Shown: in pieces, positions 1-7,413 of the stretch
Layout: each line of letters opens with the position of its first letter
Numbering within the stretch: the first letter of the stretch is position 1
NCBI RefSeq assembly: GCF_051027545.1
Contig: NZ_CP194902.1
Coordinates: 3,658,001 to 3,722,000 of the forward strand
From: Methylocaldum sp002005105
GTDB taxonomy: Bacteria; Pseudomonadota; Gammaproteobacteria; Methylococcales; Methylococcaceae
Reading direction: 5' to 3'
Length of the DNA: 64,000 nucleotides
Notes under the pieces: model-generated
What the model was told of the DNA's origin: nothing
The model's input: the letters and a program-made list of their open reading frames with translations, nothing else
Database searches by the model: none
Translations under genes and position numbers: made by a program

Positions 1-136
1 GGGGCGAGCCGGCGCCGGAGTTCGAATTCGACCGGGCGGTGAGCTAGTAGCGGCTCTCACTCGAGCCCGCTCTTTCGCCCGATCCGCCGGTTGCCGACTC
101 GTCTCATAGAGCCCGGCAAAGCAATCCTTTACCGAT

Positions 137-628
137 TTACCAGGATTTGTAAGGCAAAAATTTACCGTTCATGGTGATGACGACGCGATCGCCGGCTGGG
201 TTTTCTTCTTTGCCGACCGTCATGCTGAAATCTATCGCGCTCATGATACCGTCTCCGAATTTTTCATGAATGATTTCTTTCAAGGTTTCTCCGTAAACGC
301 CGACGATTTCATAAAGCCGATAAATAAGCGGGTCTTGGGGTATTTCGAAGGGCCATTGTTTGTGAGGAAACATTTCCAAGGCGGCTCGAACTTCAATAGG
401 CAGCTCCAAAATGGCGCAGAGCTTTTCGGCAATGTCGTGTTTCATGCTGTTCATGCCAAGACAAGCCGAGGCCAGCCAAACCTCATTGACGCCAATCTGT
501 TCGGCAATGGCTGTCCAAGTGAGTTGTTTTTTTACTTTTGCAGTAATAATGCGGTCCGTCATTTGTTCTTTGGTCAGCAGAGAATCGGCTTTGCAAGATG
601 ACGGTGTCTGTGTCGATTTTGTTTTCAT
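137..628 (-). CDS. cynS: Cyanate hydratase (cyanase)
   Basis: Cytosolic enzyme that converts cyanate and bicarbonate to ammonia and CO2. The 163-residue protein matches the usual length (about 156) with a short N-terminal extension. An N-terminal helix-turn-helix-like domain (about 20-85) precedes the catalytic domain. The catalytic triad is visible as Arg104, Glu107 (motif YRLYE) and Ser130 (motif MSAIDF). Its start lies one base after the stop of the kinase/phosphatase gene, so the two are probably translationally coupled. It is the last gene of the nitrogen cluster, which suggests that cyanate serves as a nitrogen source or is detoxified. The family assignment is secure. Confidence 0.97.
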   Translation of the reverse strand: MKTKSTQTPSSCKADSLLTKEQMTDRIITAKVKKQLTWTAIAEQIGVNEVWLASACLGMNSMKHDIAEKLCAILELPIEVRAALEMFPHKQWPFEIPQDPLIYRLYEIVGVYGETLKEIIHEKFGDGIMSAIDFSMTVGKEENPAGDRVVITMNGKFLPYKSW

Positions 629-629
629 T

Positions 630-2369
630 TTAGATACCCCTATTTGTTAACTTAAACAATAAGGCAACAACAGTAATTGCCAGAATGAAGGAAACGCTTT
701 TCCAGAAAACTACTGGATTACGTTCGATGAGCGGTGGACGGGTCTTATTCAGAAACGCTTGGTTCGGGTGGCGTAGATCATAGATAAACTCGGATAATTC
801 CCCATAACGCTGATACGGGTTCGGATGTACTGCCTTCCTGAGCACATCATCGATCCAGGCAGGGATTTCCCGATCGTCATCGAGTACAGAGTGATAGGCT
901 AATTTCTTTTGTGCGGCTCTGGTTCTGGCCTTGGAGACTTCGGCGCCATAAGGCAGTTTACCCGACAGCATTTGATAAGCTATAACGCCCAGCGAAAACA
1001 TATCGGAATATGTTGTCCCGCTTTCGCCAAGAAAATATTCCGGCGCGGTATATTGGGCAGTACCTAGCAGATGACTTCGCTCGATTGCCGTTGTGATCTC
1101 CGTCAGGCCGGCAACTTTCGTCGAACCGAAATCGATGATCTTCACCGTGCCGGTACGGTCGATCATGATATTGTCCGGTCTCAGGTCCTGATGCAGCATT
1201 TCCAGCCTGTGAAAAGCGCGTAATCCTTTGGCAATTTGTTCAACGATGCCGCGCACGGTTTCCAGGTCCGGTCTCGGATTGTCGATCATCCACTGCGTTA
1301 ATGTCTGACCGTCAATGAATTCGGTGACGATATAGAGATAGTTGCGTTTCCGCGTCTGTGCGCAAGGCTTCAGTACATACGCACTATTGATGCGCCGAGC
1401 GATCCATTCTTCCATCAAGAATCTTTCCAAATAAGCCGGGTCGCCCCGAAGATCGATCGATGGCGTTTTGATGATGACCGGTGTGCCGGTTTCGTTATCA
1501 ACCGCCAGATAAACATGGCTGCGACTGCTGGCATGCACCTCCCGGACGATCTTGTAGCCATCAAAAACCATTCTGGCTTCCAAAATCGGGGGGAACGGCA
1601 GTTCGGTTAACTGCTGATAGAGTTCATCCGGATTCTGCTTAGGCAAGTTTTCGATTTTAACGACCTGAGCCGTGAGATTATCCGGACTGCCTTGTTGGTA
1701 TGCTGCGTCCACGATCGCTTTCGCAGCGGTATCGAGATCGTCTTCATGCTCTCTGATGGCATTGATGATGAACCGAGGACTGGCATATTCATAAACGCCG
1801 TCTGTCGCGAATAAGAAAATGTCGCCTTCTTCCACTGGCAATGCTCGATAATCAATTTCGAGCTGAGGATTAACGCCTAAAGCCCGACCAAGATAGCTTT
1901 TATCCTGCGATACCCAAAATCGATGATCGTTGGTCAATTGCTCCAAGGCATCATCATGCAATCTATAGATGCGCGTATCGCCCACGTGAAAAATATGTGC
2001 GGTGGTTGACTTGATCACCATGCCGCTAAAGGTGCACACATAACCTCTGTCTTTATCGTAACGATACTGGCTTTGCTGTGTCTGTGAATGTAACCAGGAG
2101 TTGGTCGCGATCAAAACCCGCTGTGCTGACTTCCTGACAGACCAAGCGTCCGAAGTGCAGAAATAATCCTCGAGAAAACTCCTAACAGCGGCTTCGCTGG
2201 CAATCTGGCTCACATCGCTGCTGCTGATCCCGTCGGCCAGCGCAATCGCAATTCCTTTCGAGCTCAACTGGGGCTCTTTCGGTATGCAAACACCGTGAAA
2301 ATCCTGATTGGTTTCCTTACGGCCTTTGTCGGAGTATTGTCCTACGGAGATTCTTAATTGACTGGACAT
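630..2369 (-). CDS. Bifunctional PP2C phosphatase / Ser-Thr protein kinase
   Basis: A fusion signalling protein of 579 residues. The N-terminal PP2C domain (about 1-245) shows the metal-binding motifs ALADGIS, HVGDTRIYRL, FATDGVYEY and SPDNLTA. The C-terminal kinase domain (about 270-540) shows the VAIK-type lysine (VIIKTP), the catalytic loop HQDLRPDN, the DFG segment IDFGSTK and the APE segment. A single transmembrane helix lies near the C-terminus (about 555-575), which tethers it to the inner membrane. Similar fusions sit beside nitrate or nitrite transport genes in pseudomonads. Substrates are unknown. Cotranscription with cynS and placement after the nitrite channel suggest control of inorganic nitrogen uptake, which is an inference. 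Confidence 0.93.
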   Translation of the reverse strand: MSSQLRISVGQYSDKGRKETNQDFHGVCIPKEPQLSSKGIAIALADGISSSDVSQIASEAAVRSFLEDYFCTSDAWSVRKSAQRVLIATNSWLHSQTQQSQYRYDKDRGYVCTFSGMVIKSTTAHIFHVGDTRIYRLHDDALEQLTNDHRFWVSQDKSYLGRALGVNPQLEIDYRALPVEEGDIFLFATDGVYEYASPRFIINAIREHEDDLDTAAKAIVDAAYQQGSPDNLTAQVVKIENLPKQNPDELYQQLTELPFPPILEARMVFDGYKIVREVHASSRSHVYLAVDNETGTPVIIKTPSIDLRGDPAYLERFLMEEWIARRINSAYVLKPCAQTRKRNYLYIVTEFIDGQTLTQWMIDNPRPDLETVRGIVEQIAKGLRAFHRLEMLHQDLRPDNIMIDRTGTVKIIDFGSTKVAGLTEITTAIERSHLLGTAQYTAPEYFLGESGTTYSDMFSLGVIAYQMLSGKLPYGAEVSKARTRAAQKKLAYHSVLDDDREIPAWIDDVLRKAVHPNPYQRYGELSEFIYDLRHPNQAFLNKTRPPLIERNPVVFWKSVSFILAITVVALLFKLTNRGI

Positions 2370-2959
2370 TTTTGTTTTTATAGATCCGACCTGGTAAAGC
2401 TTTTAAGCCGCCCGCCTTGAGCTTGTCGAAAGACTACAAAGCTTCGGCAAGCCCAGCACAAACGGCCTAATACTTCATGGGGACCGGATCAAGAACGAGA
2501 TTGAGGGAGCTTCAACCGTGTAGACAGCTGAAGCTCTTTCATCTTATTGCATATTATTTGGAGCCGATCCCAGTAGGCTGGTCGCACGTCAGGCGATGAT
2601 GCTGCAGGCCAAGTAGAGCATGGCAAGATCGTTATCGCCCGTTGTTCCCAATGGATCAAATTACGGCTGAACAGATTATTAATCAGGCCCGTAAATACCC
2701 TCCTGGTATTTCGGGCCGCCGCCCAGGCCCGGTACACGCCCGGCCTGCGCTCACGCGGCTTGTCGCCGCGCCGGGGCATCCCTGCCCCGGATTAACCCGG
2801 CCTATATTTATAGGCCGGGTTAATAAGCCGGCTATGGGCGCGCCTCCCGACCCACCGTTCCGCTCCCACAACTCATCCGGAATTCCCGCCAGCCATCATC
2901 CTTTATTACCAGCCTCACTGATTCCTCTTCACCAACTTTTTGGCATGAGAGGTCACTCG
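2370..2959. other. 590-bp gene-free stretch with a hairpin array
   Basis: No credible gene is seen between the channel gene and the kinase gene. The half nearest the channel gene carries five consecutive hairpins (listed separately). The half nearest the kinase has a degenerate palindromic sequence around 2416-2460 (TTGAGCTTGTCGAAAG type), of a kind often dispersed in proteobacterial genomes. No strong kinase promoter was recognised. Confidence 0.5.
2686..2824. repeat. Five back-to-back hairpins
   Basis: Inverted repeats follow each other almost without gaps: 2686-2717 (GGCCCGTAAATACC against TGGTATTTCGGGCC, one bulge), 2724-2747 (8 of 9 pairs), 2754-2770 (CGCGGC/GCCGCG, loop TTGTC), 2771-2790 (CCGGGGCA/TGCCCCGG, loop TCCC) and 2791-2824 (perfect 16-bp arms, ATTAACCCGGCCTATA, TT loop). 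Because they are palindromic, both strands can fold. They lie just downstream of the channel gene and could act as a bidirectional transcription or mRNA-decay barrier, or be a palindromic mobile remnant. Confidence 0.8.
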
Positions 2960-3799
2960 TCAGGCTGCTCTTCCCACCGAGACACGCTCCTTACTGACCC
3001 GTTTTGGCGCCGTTCTTACATGTGTGGAATACAAAGTCAGTCCGGTGAACGCGAGCCCGCCAACCAGATTTCCCACAACGGTCGGAATCTCATTCCAGAT
3101 AAGGTAATCCATGATCGAAAACTTTCCGCCCATGATCAGACCTGACGGAAACAAAAACATATTGACGATCGAATGCTCGAAGGTCATTGCAAAGAAGAGC
3201 ATGATCGGCATCCACATGGCGATCACCTTACCGCTTACCGACGTGGAAATCATCGCGCCGACAACGCCGGTAGAGACCATCCAGTTGCAAAGCATGCCTC
3301 TGATAAAGAGCGTCAGCATGCCTGCCGCTCCATACTTTGCATAACCTAGCGTACGCGCTTCCCCGATACCGGCAATTTTTTGACCTACTTCATTGGGTTC
3401 TGTCGAGAAACCGAAGGTGAAAACGATCGACATCATCACCGCCACGGTAAACGCCCCCATGAAATTGCCGATAAAGACCAACGCCCAGTTCCTTAAGATA
3501 CCGCCAATTGTCACCCCCGGGCGTTTATCGAGCCATGCAAGCGGCGTCAAAACAAATACCCCGGTCAGTAGATCGAAGCCCAACAAATACAGCATGGAAA
3601 AACCGACGGGGAACAACATGGCGCCAATGAGCGGAGAGCCCGTCTGTACGGTCATCGCAACCGCAAACACCGCTGCCAATGCCAGGATGGCGCCGGCCAT
3701 ATACGCTCTGATCACCGTATCCCTGGTTGACATGAATACTTTCGATTCACCTGCATCCACCATCTTGGTGACAAATTCTGACGGGACTAAATAAGACAT
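2960..3799 (-). CDS. Formate/nitrite transporter family channel (FocA/NirC type)
   Basis: A 279-residue inner-membrane protein with about six hydrophobic helices and the glycine/alanine-rich pattern of the FNT family of pentameric anion channels. It begins MSYLVPSEFVTKM. The substrate could be nitrite or formate. The neighbouring nitrate ABC transporter, cyanase and nitrate-type leader argue for nitrite. The gene has its own -24/-12 promoter and a terminator leader at 3858-3940, so it is probably induced separately from nrtABC but by the same signals. Confidence is high for the family and moderate for nitrite. Confidence 0.93.
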   Translation of the reverse strand: MSYLVPSEFVTKMVDAGESKVFMSTRDTVIRAYMAGAILALAAVFAVAMTVQTGSPLIGAMLFPVGFSMLYLLGFDLLTGVFVLTPLAWLDKRPGVTIGGILRNWALVFIGNFMGAFTVAVMMSIVFTFGFSTEPNEVGQKIAGIGEARTLGYAKYGAAGMLTLFIRGMLCNWMVSTGVVGAMISTSVSGKVIAMWMPIMLFFAMTFEHSIVNMFLFPSGLIMGGKFSIMDYLIWNEIPTVVGNLVGGLAFTGLTLYSTHVRTAPKRVSKERVSVGRAA

Positions 3800-3857
3800 A
3801 ATTTTCTCCTTTAGCTCGATTATTGGTATCGGTCATGCGATGAAGAACCAGTGAGGC

Positions 3858-3894
3858 AAAAAAAAGCGCCATAACCCTAAAGGGGTTAAAGCGC
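3858..3894 (-). terminator. Leader terminator (attenuator) of the FNT channel gene
   Basis: Read on the minus strand this is a 12-position stem (11 pairs) from GCGCTTTAACCC to GGGTTATGGCGC, followed by eight T residues and GCC. It lies 59 bp upstream of the start codon, so it would stop transcription before the gene. The stretch GGCGC-T8-GCC is identical in the nrtA leader. Confidence 0.85.
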
Positions 3895-3910
3895 CGTTGC
3901 TTAATAAACC
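3884..3910 (-). promoter_or_regulatory. ANTAR-type antiterminator hairpin (FNT channel leader)
   Basis: On the minus strand a stem (TTAAGC/GCTTTAA, extended by GGTT/AACC with a small bulge) closes the hexaloop AACGGC. A at loop position 1 and G at position 4 match the rule for RNA bound by ANTAR proteins such as NasR/NasT. The 3' arm is also the 5' arm of the terminator, so the two folds are mutually exclusive. The mechanism is known from nitrate operons elsewhere; its use here is inferred. Confidence 0.65.
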
Positions 3911-3922
3911 TCAGCTCGATAT

Positions 3923-3940
3923 AAGCGGATTTTGTGCCAA
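3923..3940 (-). promoter_or_regulatory. Sigma-54-like -24/-12 promoter (FNT channel)
   Basis: On the minus strand TTGGCAC-N5-CCGCTT has the invariant GG and GC ten bases apart. The -24 part is perfect and the -12 part is weaker. Predicted start near 3913, only a few bases before the antiterminator hairpin. Confidence 0.5.
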
Positions 3941-4364
3941 ATTTCGTTATTCTTGCTAAGTTATTGATAGATCATGGCAATTGCGTAATTTTGTGCGGCT
4001 TGGAATAGAATAAAAAGATATCGCTTGAACTAACATGGTGCACAGCGGAACAAGGGCGCATACGGGGTCTGTTCCACATGCCAACATGCCCTGGAGCCCA
4101 ATGGGGGCCTGCGGCGGCTGGCCTCGGTTATATTAAGGAGGTGGCCTACGCCTGAGCCGGCGGGGTCGGGAAAGGAAAGGTAAGCGGCACCTTGAGCCGC
4201 CGCTTTCCATTTGCGCGGGTTCTCAACCTCCGGCTTTCCCGTTCCCATCCGTCTGGGAACGAGCCAAAAGGCCATTTGGCAACGATATCGCGTTGCGCTC
4301 CGTGCGGACTACTCACCGCCCTCGCAGCGTCCGGCGTGGCGGTTCCTCAGCGTGACCCATTTCA

Positions 4365-6095
4365 TCAACTGTGATCGCACTCCGCCAGGAAGGTGAGCAA
4401 CTGCTCGCGCAATTCGTAGTAGTTCGGGTGTTCGAGCAGCATGGTGCGGGTACGGGGGCGGGGCAGGTCGATCTCGAGGATCTTGCCGACTTTCGCGTTC
4501 GGCCCGTTGGTCATCATCACCACGCGGTCGGCGAGCAGAATGGCCTCGTCCACGTCGTGAGTCACCATGATGGCGGTCAGTTTGGTGCGGGTCCACACCT
4601 CCATCAGAACTTCCTGCAAATCCCATCGGGTGAGTGAATCGAGCATGCCGAACGGCTCGTCCAGCAGCAGCAGCTTGGGGGATAGCGCGAATGCCCGGGC
4701 GATGCCCACCCGCTGTTTCATGCCGTTGGACAGCTCGCTGGCTTTCTTGTCCCTGGCGTCGGTCAGGCCGACCCGGCTGAGATAGTGCTCGACGATGGCT
4801 ATGCGCTCTTTCTTACTGGCGTGGGGATAGACCTGTTCCACCCCCAGACAGACGTTCTCGTACGCCGTGAGCCAGGGCACCAGGCTGGGCGCCTGGAATA
4901 CGATGCCGCGGTCCGGGCCGGCGGTGACCACTTCCCGGCCGTCCAGGACGATGCCGCCCTCGCTGATGTCGTTGAGACCCGCCACCATGGACAGCACCGT
5001 CGATTTGCCGCAGCCGGAGTGGCCGATGATGGAAATGAATTCGCCCTTGCGGATCTTGAGATCGAAGCCGTCGACGACCTTGATGGGACCCTTGCGGCTC
5101 GGATAGATCTTGGAGACGCGGGAGAATTCCACGTAGCGCTCCAAACCGGCTTTTGCCGGAACCGGCTTGATGTCGGGAGCCTGGTGTTCGCGTGCGGTGT
5201 TGGGAAGGACCGTCGGCAAGCTGATGATGTTGTCGGAAGTCGCAACTTCCCGCTCATGGCTGATTTGCATGAGATATTGAGTCACCTCGCGCCGGATGCG
5301 CTTGAACTCCGGGGAATGGTTGATGGCCTGGCGGTCGCGCGGACGGGGCAGGACCACCCGGAATTCCGGTCCCAGGGTTGCGTTCGGGCCGGGCTTCAGC
5401 GGAATGATGCGGTCCGCCATGATGATGCCCTCGTCCACGTCGTTGGTGATGAGCACGACGGTCTTCTTTTCCTGGCGCCAGATGCGGATGATTTCGTCCT
5501 GGAGCTTGGAACGAGTCAACGCATCCAGAGCGCTCAGGGGTTCGTCGAGCAGCAGGATGTCGGGCGAAGCCGCCAGCGCGCGCGCCACCGAAACCCGCTG
5601 TCTCATGCCGCCGGAAAGTTCGGCGGGACGCTTGTCCATGGCGGGGGTGAGATTCACCATGGCAATGTATTTCTCCACCCGCGCCGCCCGCTCTGCCTTG
5701 GGCGCATCCTTGAACACCTGGTCGACCGCCAGCGCCACGTTCTGGCGCACGGTCATCCAGGGCATCAGCGAATAGTTCTGGAACACCACGCCCCGGTCGG
5801 GTCCCGGACCCTCGATGGTCTTGCCGTTGCACCACAGCTCGCCGACATCGGCGTCGAGGAGACCGGCCATAAGCGAAATAAGAGTGGTCTTTCCACTGCC
5901 GGAGAAACCGACGATGGCGACGAACTCCCCCTCCTCGATACGGAGGTTGATGTCGTTCAGCACCTCGGTCCGCCGGGCGCCGGTGCCGTAGCCTTTGCCG
6001 ACGCCTTTGAGTTCCAGCGCTACGTTCCGCGGCGCCTGCTCCTCGGGCGGCTGGCTTTCGAAGTCGTCGGTGTGGATGCGTTGTAGGCTTAACAT
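4365..6095 (-). CDS. Nitrate-type ABC transporter, fused double ATPase (NrtC/NrtD type)
   Basis: Tandem ABC ATPase of 576 residues that powers the NrtAB importer. Domain 1 has Walker A GFSGSGKT (63-70), signature LSGGM (160-164), Walker B ILLLDEP (180-186), and Asn218 where the H-loop histidine is expected (ITNDVDEG). Domain 2 has Walker A GHSGCGKS (358-365), variant signature LSNGM (455-459), Walker B LLLLDEP and a normal H-loop (VTHDVDEA). One composite ATP site therefore looks canonical and the other degenerate. There is no solute-binding domain, unlike cyanobacterial NrtC. A strong Shine-Dalgarno (AAGGAG) precedes the ATG, 10 bp after the nrtB stop. Nitrate specificity rests on context. 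Confidence 0.93.
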   Translation of the reverse strand: MLSLQRIHTDDFESQPPEEQAPRNVALELKGVGKGYGTGARRTEVLNDINLRIEEGEFVAIVGFSGSGKTTLISLMAGLLDADVGELWCNGKTIEGPGPDRGVVFQNYSLMPWMTVRQNVALAVDQVFKDAPKAERAARVEKYIAMVNLTPAMDKRPAELSGGMRQRVSVARALAASPDILLLDEPLSALDALTRSKLQDEIIRIWRQEKKTVVLITNDVDEGIIMADRIIPLKPGPNATLGPEFRVVLPRPRDRQAINHSPEFKRIRREVTQYLMQISHEREVATSDNIISLPTVLPNTAREHQAPDIKPVPAKAGLERYVEFSRVSKIYPSRKGPIKVVDGFDLKIRKGEFISIIGHSGCGKSTVLSMVAGLNDISEGGIVLDGREVVTAGPDRGIVFQAPSLVPWLTAYENVCLGVEQVYPHASKKERIAIVEHYLSRVGLTDARDKKASELSNGMKQRVGIARAFALSPKLLLLDEPFGMLDSLTRWDLQEVLMEVWTRTKLTAIMVTHDVDEAILLADRVVMMTNGPNAKVGKILEIDLPRPRTRTMLLEHPNYYELREQLLTFLAECDHS

Positions 6096-6105
6096 ATTGG
6101 GCTCC

Positions 6106-7098
6106 TTAGCTTGAACGCTCGCCGAAGCTGACCAGTTGCTGGAAGGTCTGCATGATGCGGTCCAGCAGAAAGCCGACGAAGCCGATGGTGAATACGGCCA
6201 CCATGATGCGCCCTAGCGACTGCGAACTGCCGTTCTGGAATTCGTCCCACACGAATTTTCCGAGGCCGGGGTTCTGGGCCAGCATCTCCGCCGCGATCAG
6301 CACCATCCAGCCCACACCCAGGGACAGGCGGAGCCCCGTGAAGATGAGCTTGAGCGAGGACGGAATGACGATCTTCATCACCTTGGTGCGGGTGGAAAGC
6401 CGCAGCACCTTGGACACGTTGATGAGGTCCTTGTCGATGGAGGCAACCCCGACGGCCGTATTGATCAGGGTCGGCCAGAGCGAGCACAGGGTCACGGTGA
6501 TAGCCGAGATGATGAAGGATTTCTCGAACATGGGCGTGCCGCTCGTCACGTATACCGCACTCACCACCAGGGTGACGATGGGCAGCCAGGCGAGAGGCGA
6601 CACCGGCCGAAAGATCTGGATCAGCGGATTGATCGCGTTCTGGAAGGATTTGCTCAGGCCGCACAGGATTCCCAGCGGCACGGCGACCAAGGTCGCCATG
6701 GTGAATCCGGCGAACACCGTGTAAAGACTGGTAAAGATCTGGTCCAGGTAGGTCGGCTTGCCGGTGTACGGCAGCGGGGTGAATTCCTTGCCCGGATTTT
6801 CCGCCAAGAACCGCTCCTTGCGCTTTTCCTGACGTTCGTAGAACGCGGCCTCGCGTTCCCGTTCCGCGATGTGTTCCTGGTACAGGTTCTGGGTTTGTTC
6901 CCACACCGCCGCAGGACCCGGCAGTTCCCCGAGCGAGGTTTTGACTCCGGCGGCTCCCACGTGCCAGAGCACCAGAAAGAGGGCGATGCCGAATAGGGGC
7001 GGCCAGTTGCTGTGGAAGATGGCCGCCAGTTTCGAATCTCCGTTGGCGTTGGCCTGTGTCAGAGTGCCCAATCGTTGCAATAATGTTTGTGCCGTCAT
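6106..7098 (-). CDS. nrtB: Nitrate-type ABC transporter permease
   Basis: Inner-membrane permease of the NrtB/SsuC/TauC class, 330 residues. It has several transmembrane helices and the cytoplasmic EAA-type loop region typical of binding-protein-dependent importers. The ATG at 7098 (MTAQTLLQRLG) is preferred because a GGGAGG Shine-Dalgarno sits just upstream. An in-frame extension to 7239 runs through repeat DNA. A charged cytosolic or periplasmic insert (about 87-130, rich in E, R and K) is longer than in sulfonate permeases and is usual for nitrate permeases. It lies between nrtA and the ATPase gene in one operon. Confidence 0.93.
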   Translation of the reverse strand: MTAQTLLQRLGTLTQANANGDSKLAAIFHSNWPPLFGIALFLVLWHVGAAGVKTSLGELPGPAAVWEQTQNLYQEHIAEREREAAFYERQEKRKERFLAENPGKEFTPLPYTGKPTYLDQIFTSLYTVFAGFTMATLVAVPLGILCGLSKSFQNAINPLIQIFRPVSPLAWLPIVTLVVSAVYVTSGTPMFEKSFIISAITVTLCSLWPTLINTAVGVASIDKDLINVSKVLRLSTRTKVMKIVIPSSLKLIFTGLRLSLGVGWMVLIAAEMLAQNPGLGKFVWDEFQNGSSQSLGRIMVAVFTIGFVGFLLDRIMQTFQQLVSFGERSS

Positions 7099-7413
7099 GT
7101 TGATCCTCCCTGTCGGAGAGCCCGCGCAGCGCAAGGGCCTTCGACGTGACTGAATGAAGATGGTTTCACTGGTTACCCAAAGCGTTTTCCGGTTTGGCGT
7201 AGCTCCCGAAGTAGGTCGGCAATCCATTCCCGATCGCAAACGGTCGCTTTAGTCGCGACCCTTCCGACACACGCCGTCGGCAAGGGACTCGGTTGGCAAA
7301 GGATTGCCGACCTGCGCATTTCCGATGCTCAGCCAAACCGCGGTAAAAAAACGCGCTACAAAAGGCAGCGGGCTTTTCTCGTGCATCGAAGCGGTCAACT
7401 GCCGTTTCCAGGG
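7099..7413. other. 315-bp nrtA-nrtB spacer filled by a repeat element
   Basis: Most of this spacer is the MITE-like repeat listed at 7181-7358. No gene or strong promoter was recognised in it. Confidence 0.55.
7181..7358. repeat. MITE-like element with imperfect terminal inverted repeats
   Basis: The left end (AGCGTTTTCCGGTTTGGCGT and on to 7225) and the right end (back from 7358) are imperfect inverted repeats. They share GGTTTGGC and AGGTCGGCAATCC blocks; the inner arms are 7213-7225 and 7301-7313. No transposase frame is inside. The left 45 bp recurs inverted at 9165-9209 with two mismatches. This points to a small non-autonomous dispersed element lying within the nrtA-nrtB spacer. Confidence 0.65.

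Larger units (their letters stand above)
3800..4364. other. 565-bp intergenic region: channel-gene leader plus unassigned DNA
   Basis: Positions 3800-3945 hold the leader and promoter of the FNT gene. From about 4020 to 4364 the DNA becomes GC-rich, with short open frames that have no recognisable protein family and no good ribosome binding site. No gene is called here. Confidence 0.5.

Noticed and set aside
1..47. Possible 3' end of a plus-strand gene at the left edge (frame ending in TAG at 45-47)
   Set aside because: Only about 14 codons are visible and no family can be recognised.
2642..3145. Open frame across the hairpin array and the end of the FNT gene
   Set aside because: Low-complexity translation of palindromes, overlaps a real gene on the other strand, no family.
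4030..4275. Short minus-strand frame in the gap after the FNT leader
   Set aside because: No ribosome site or family; probably repeat-derived.
4785..6086. Long plus-strand open frame opposite the fused ATPase gene
   Set aside because: It is the antisense shadow of a GC-rich gene; no family pattern or ribosome site.
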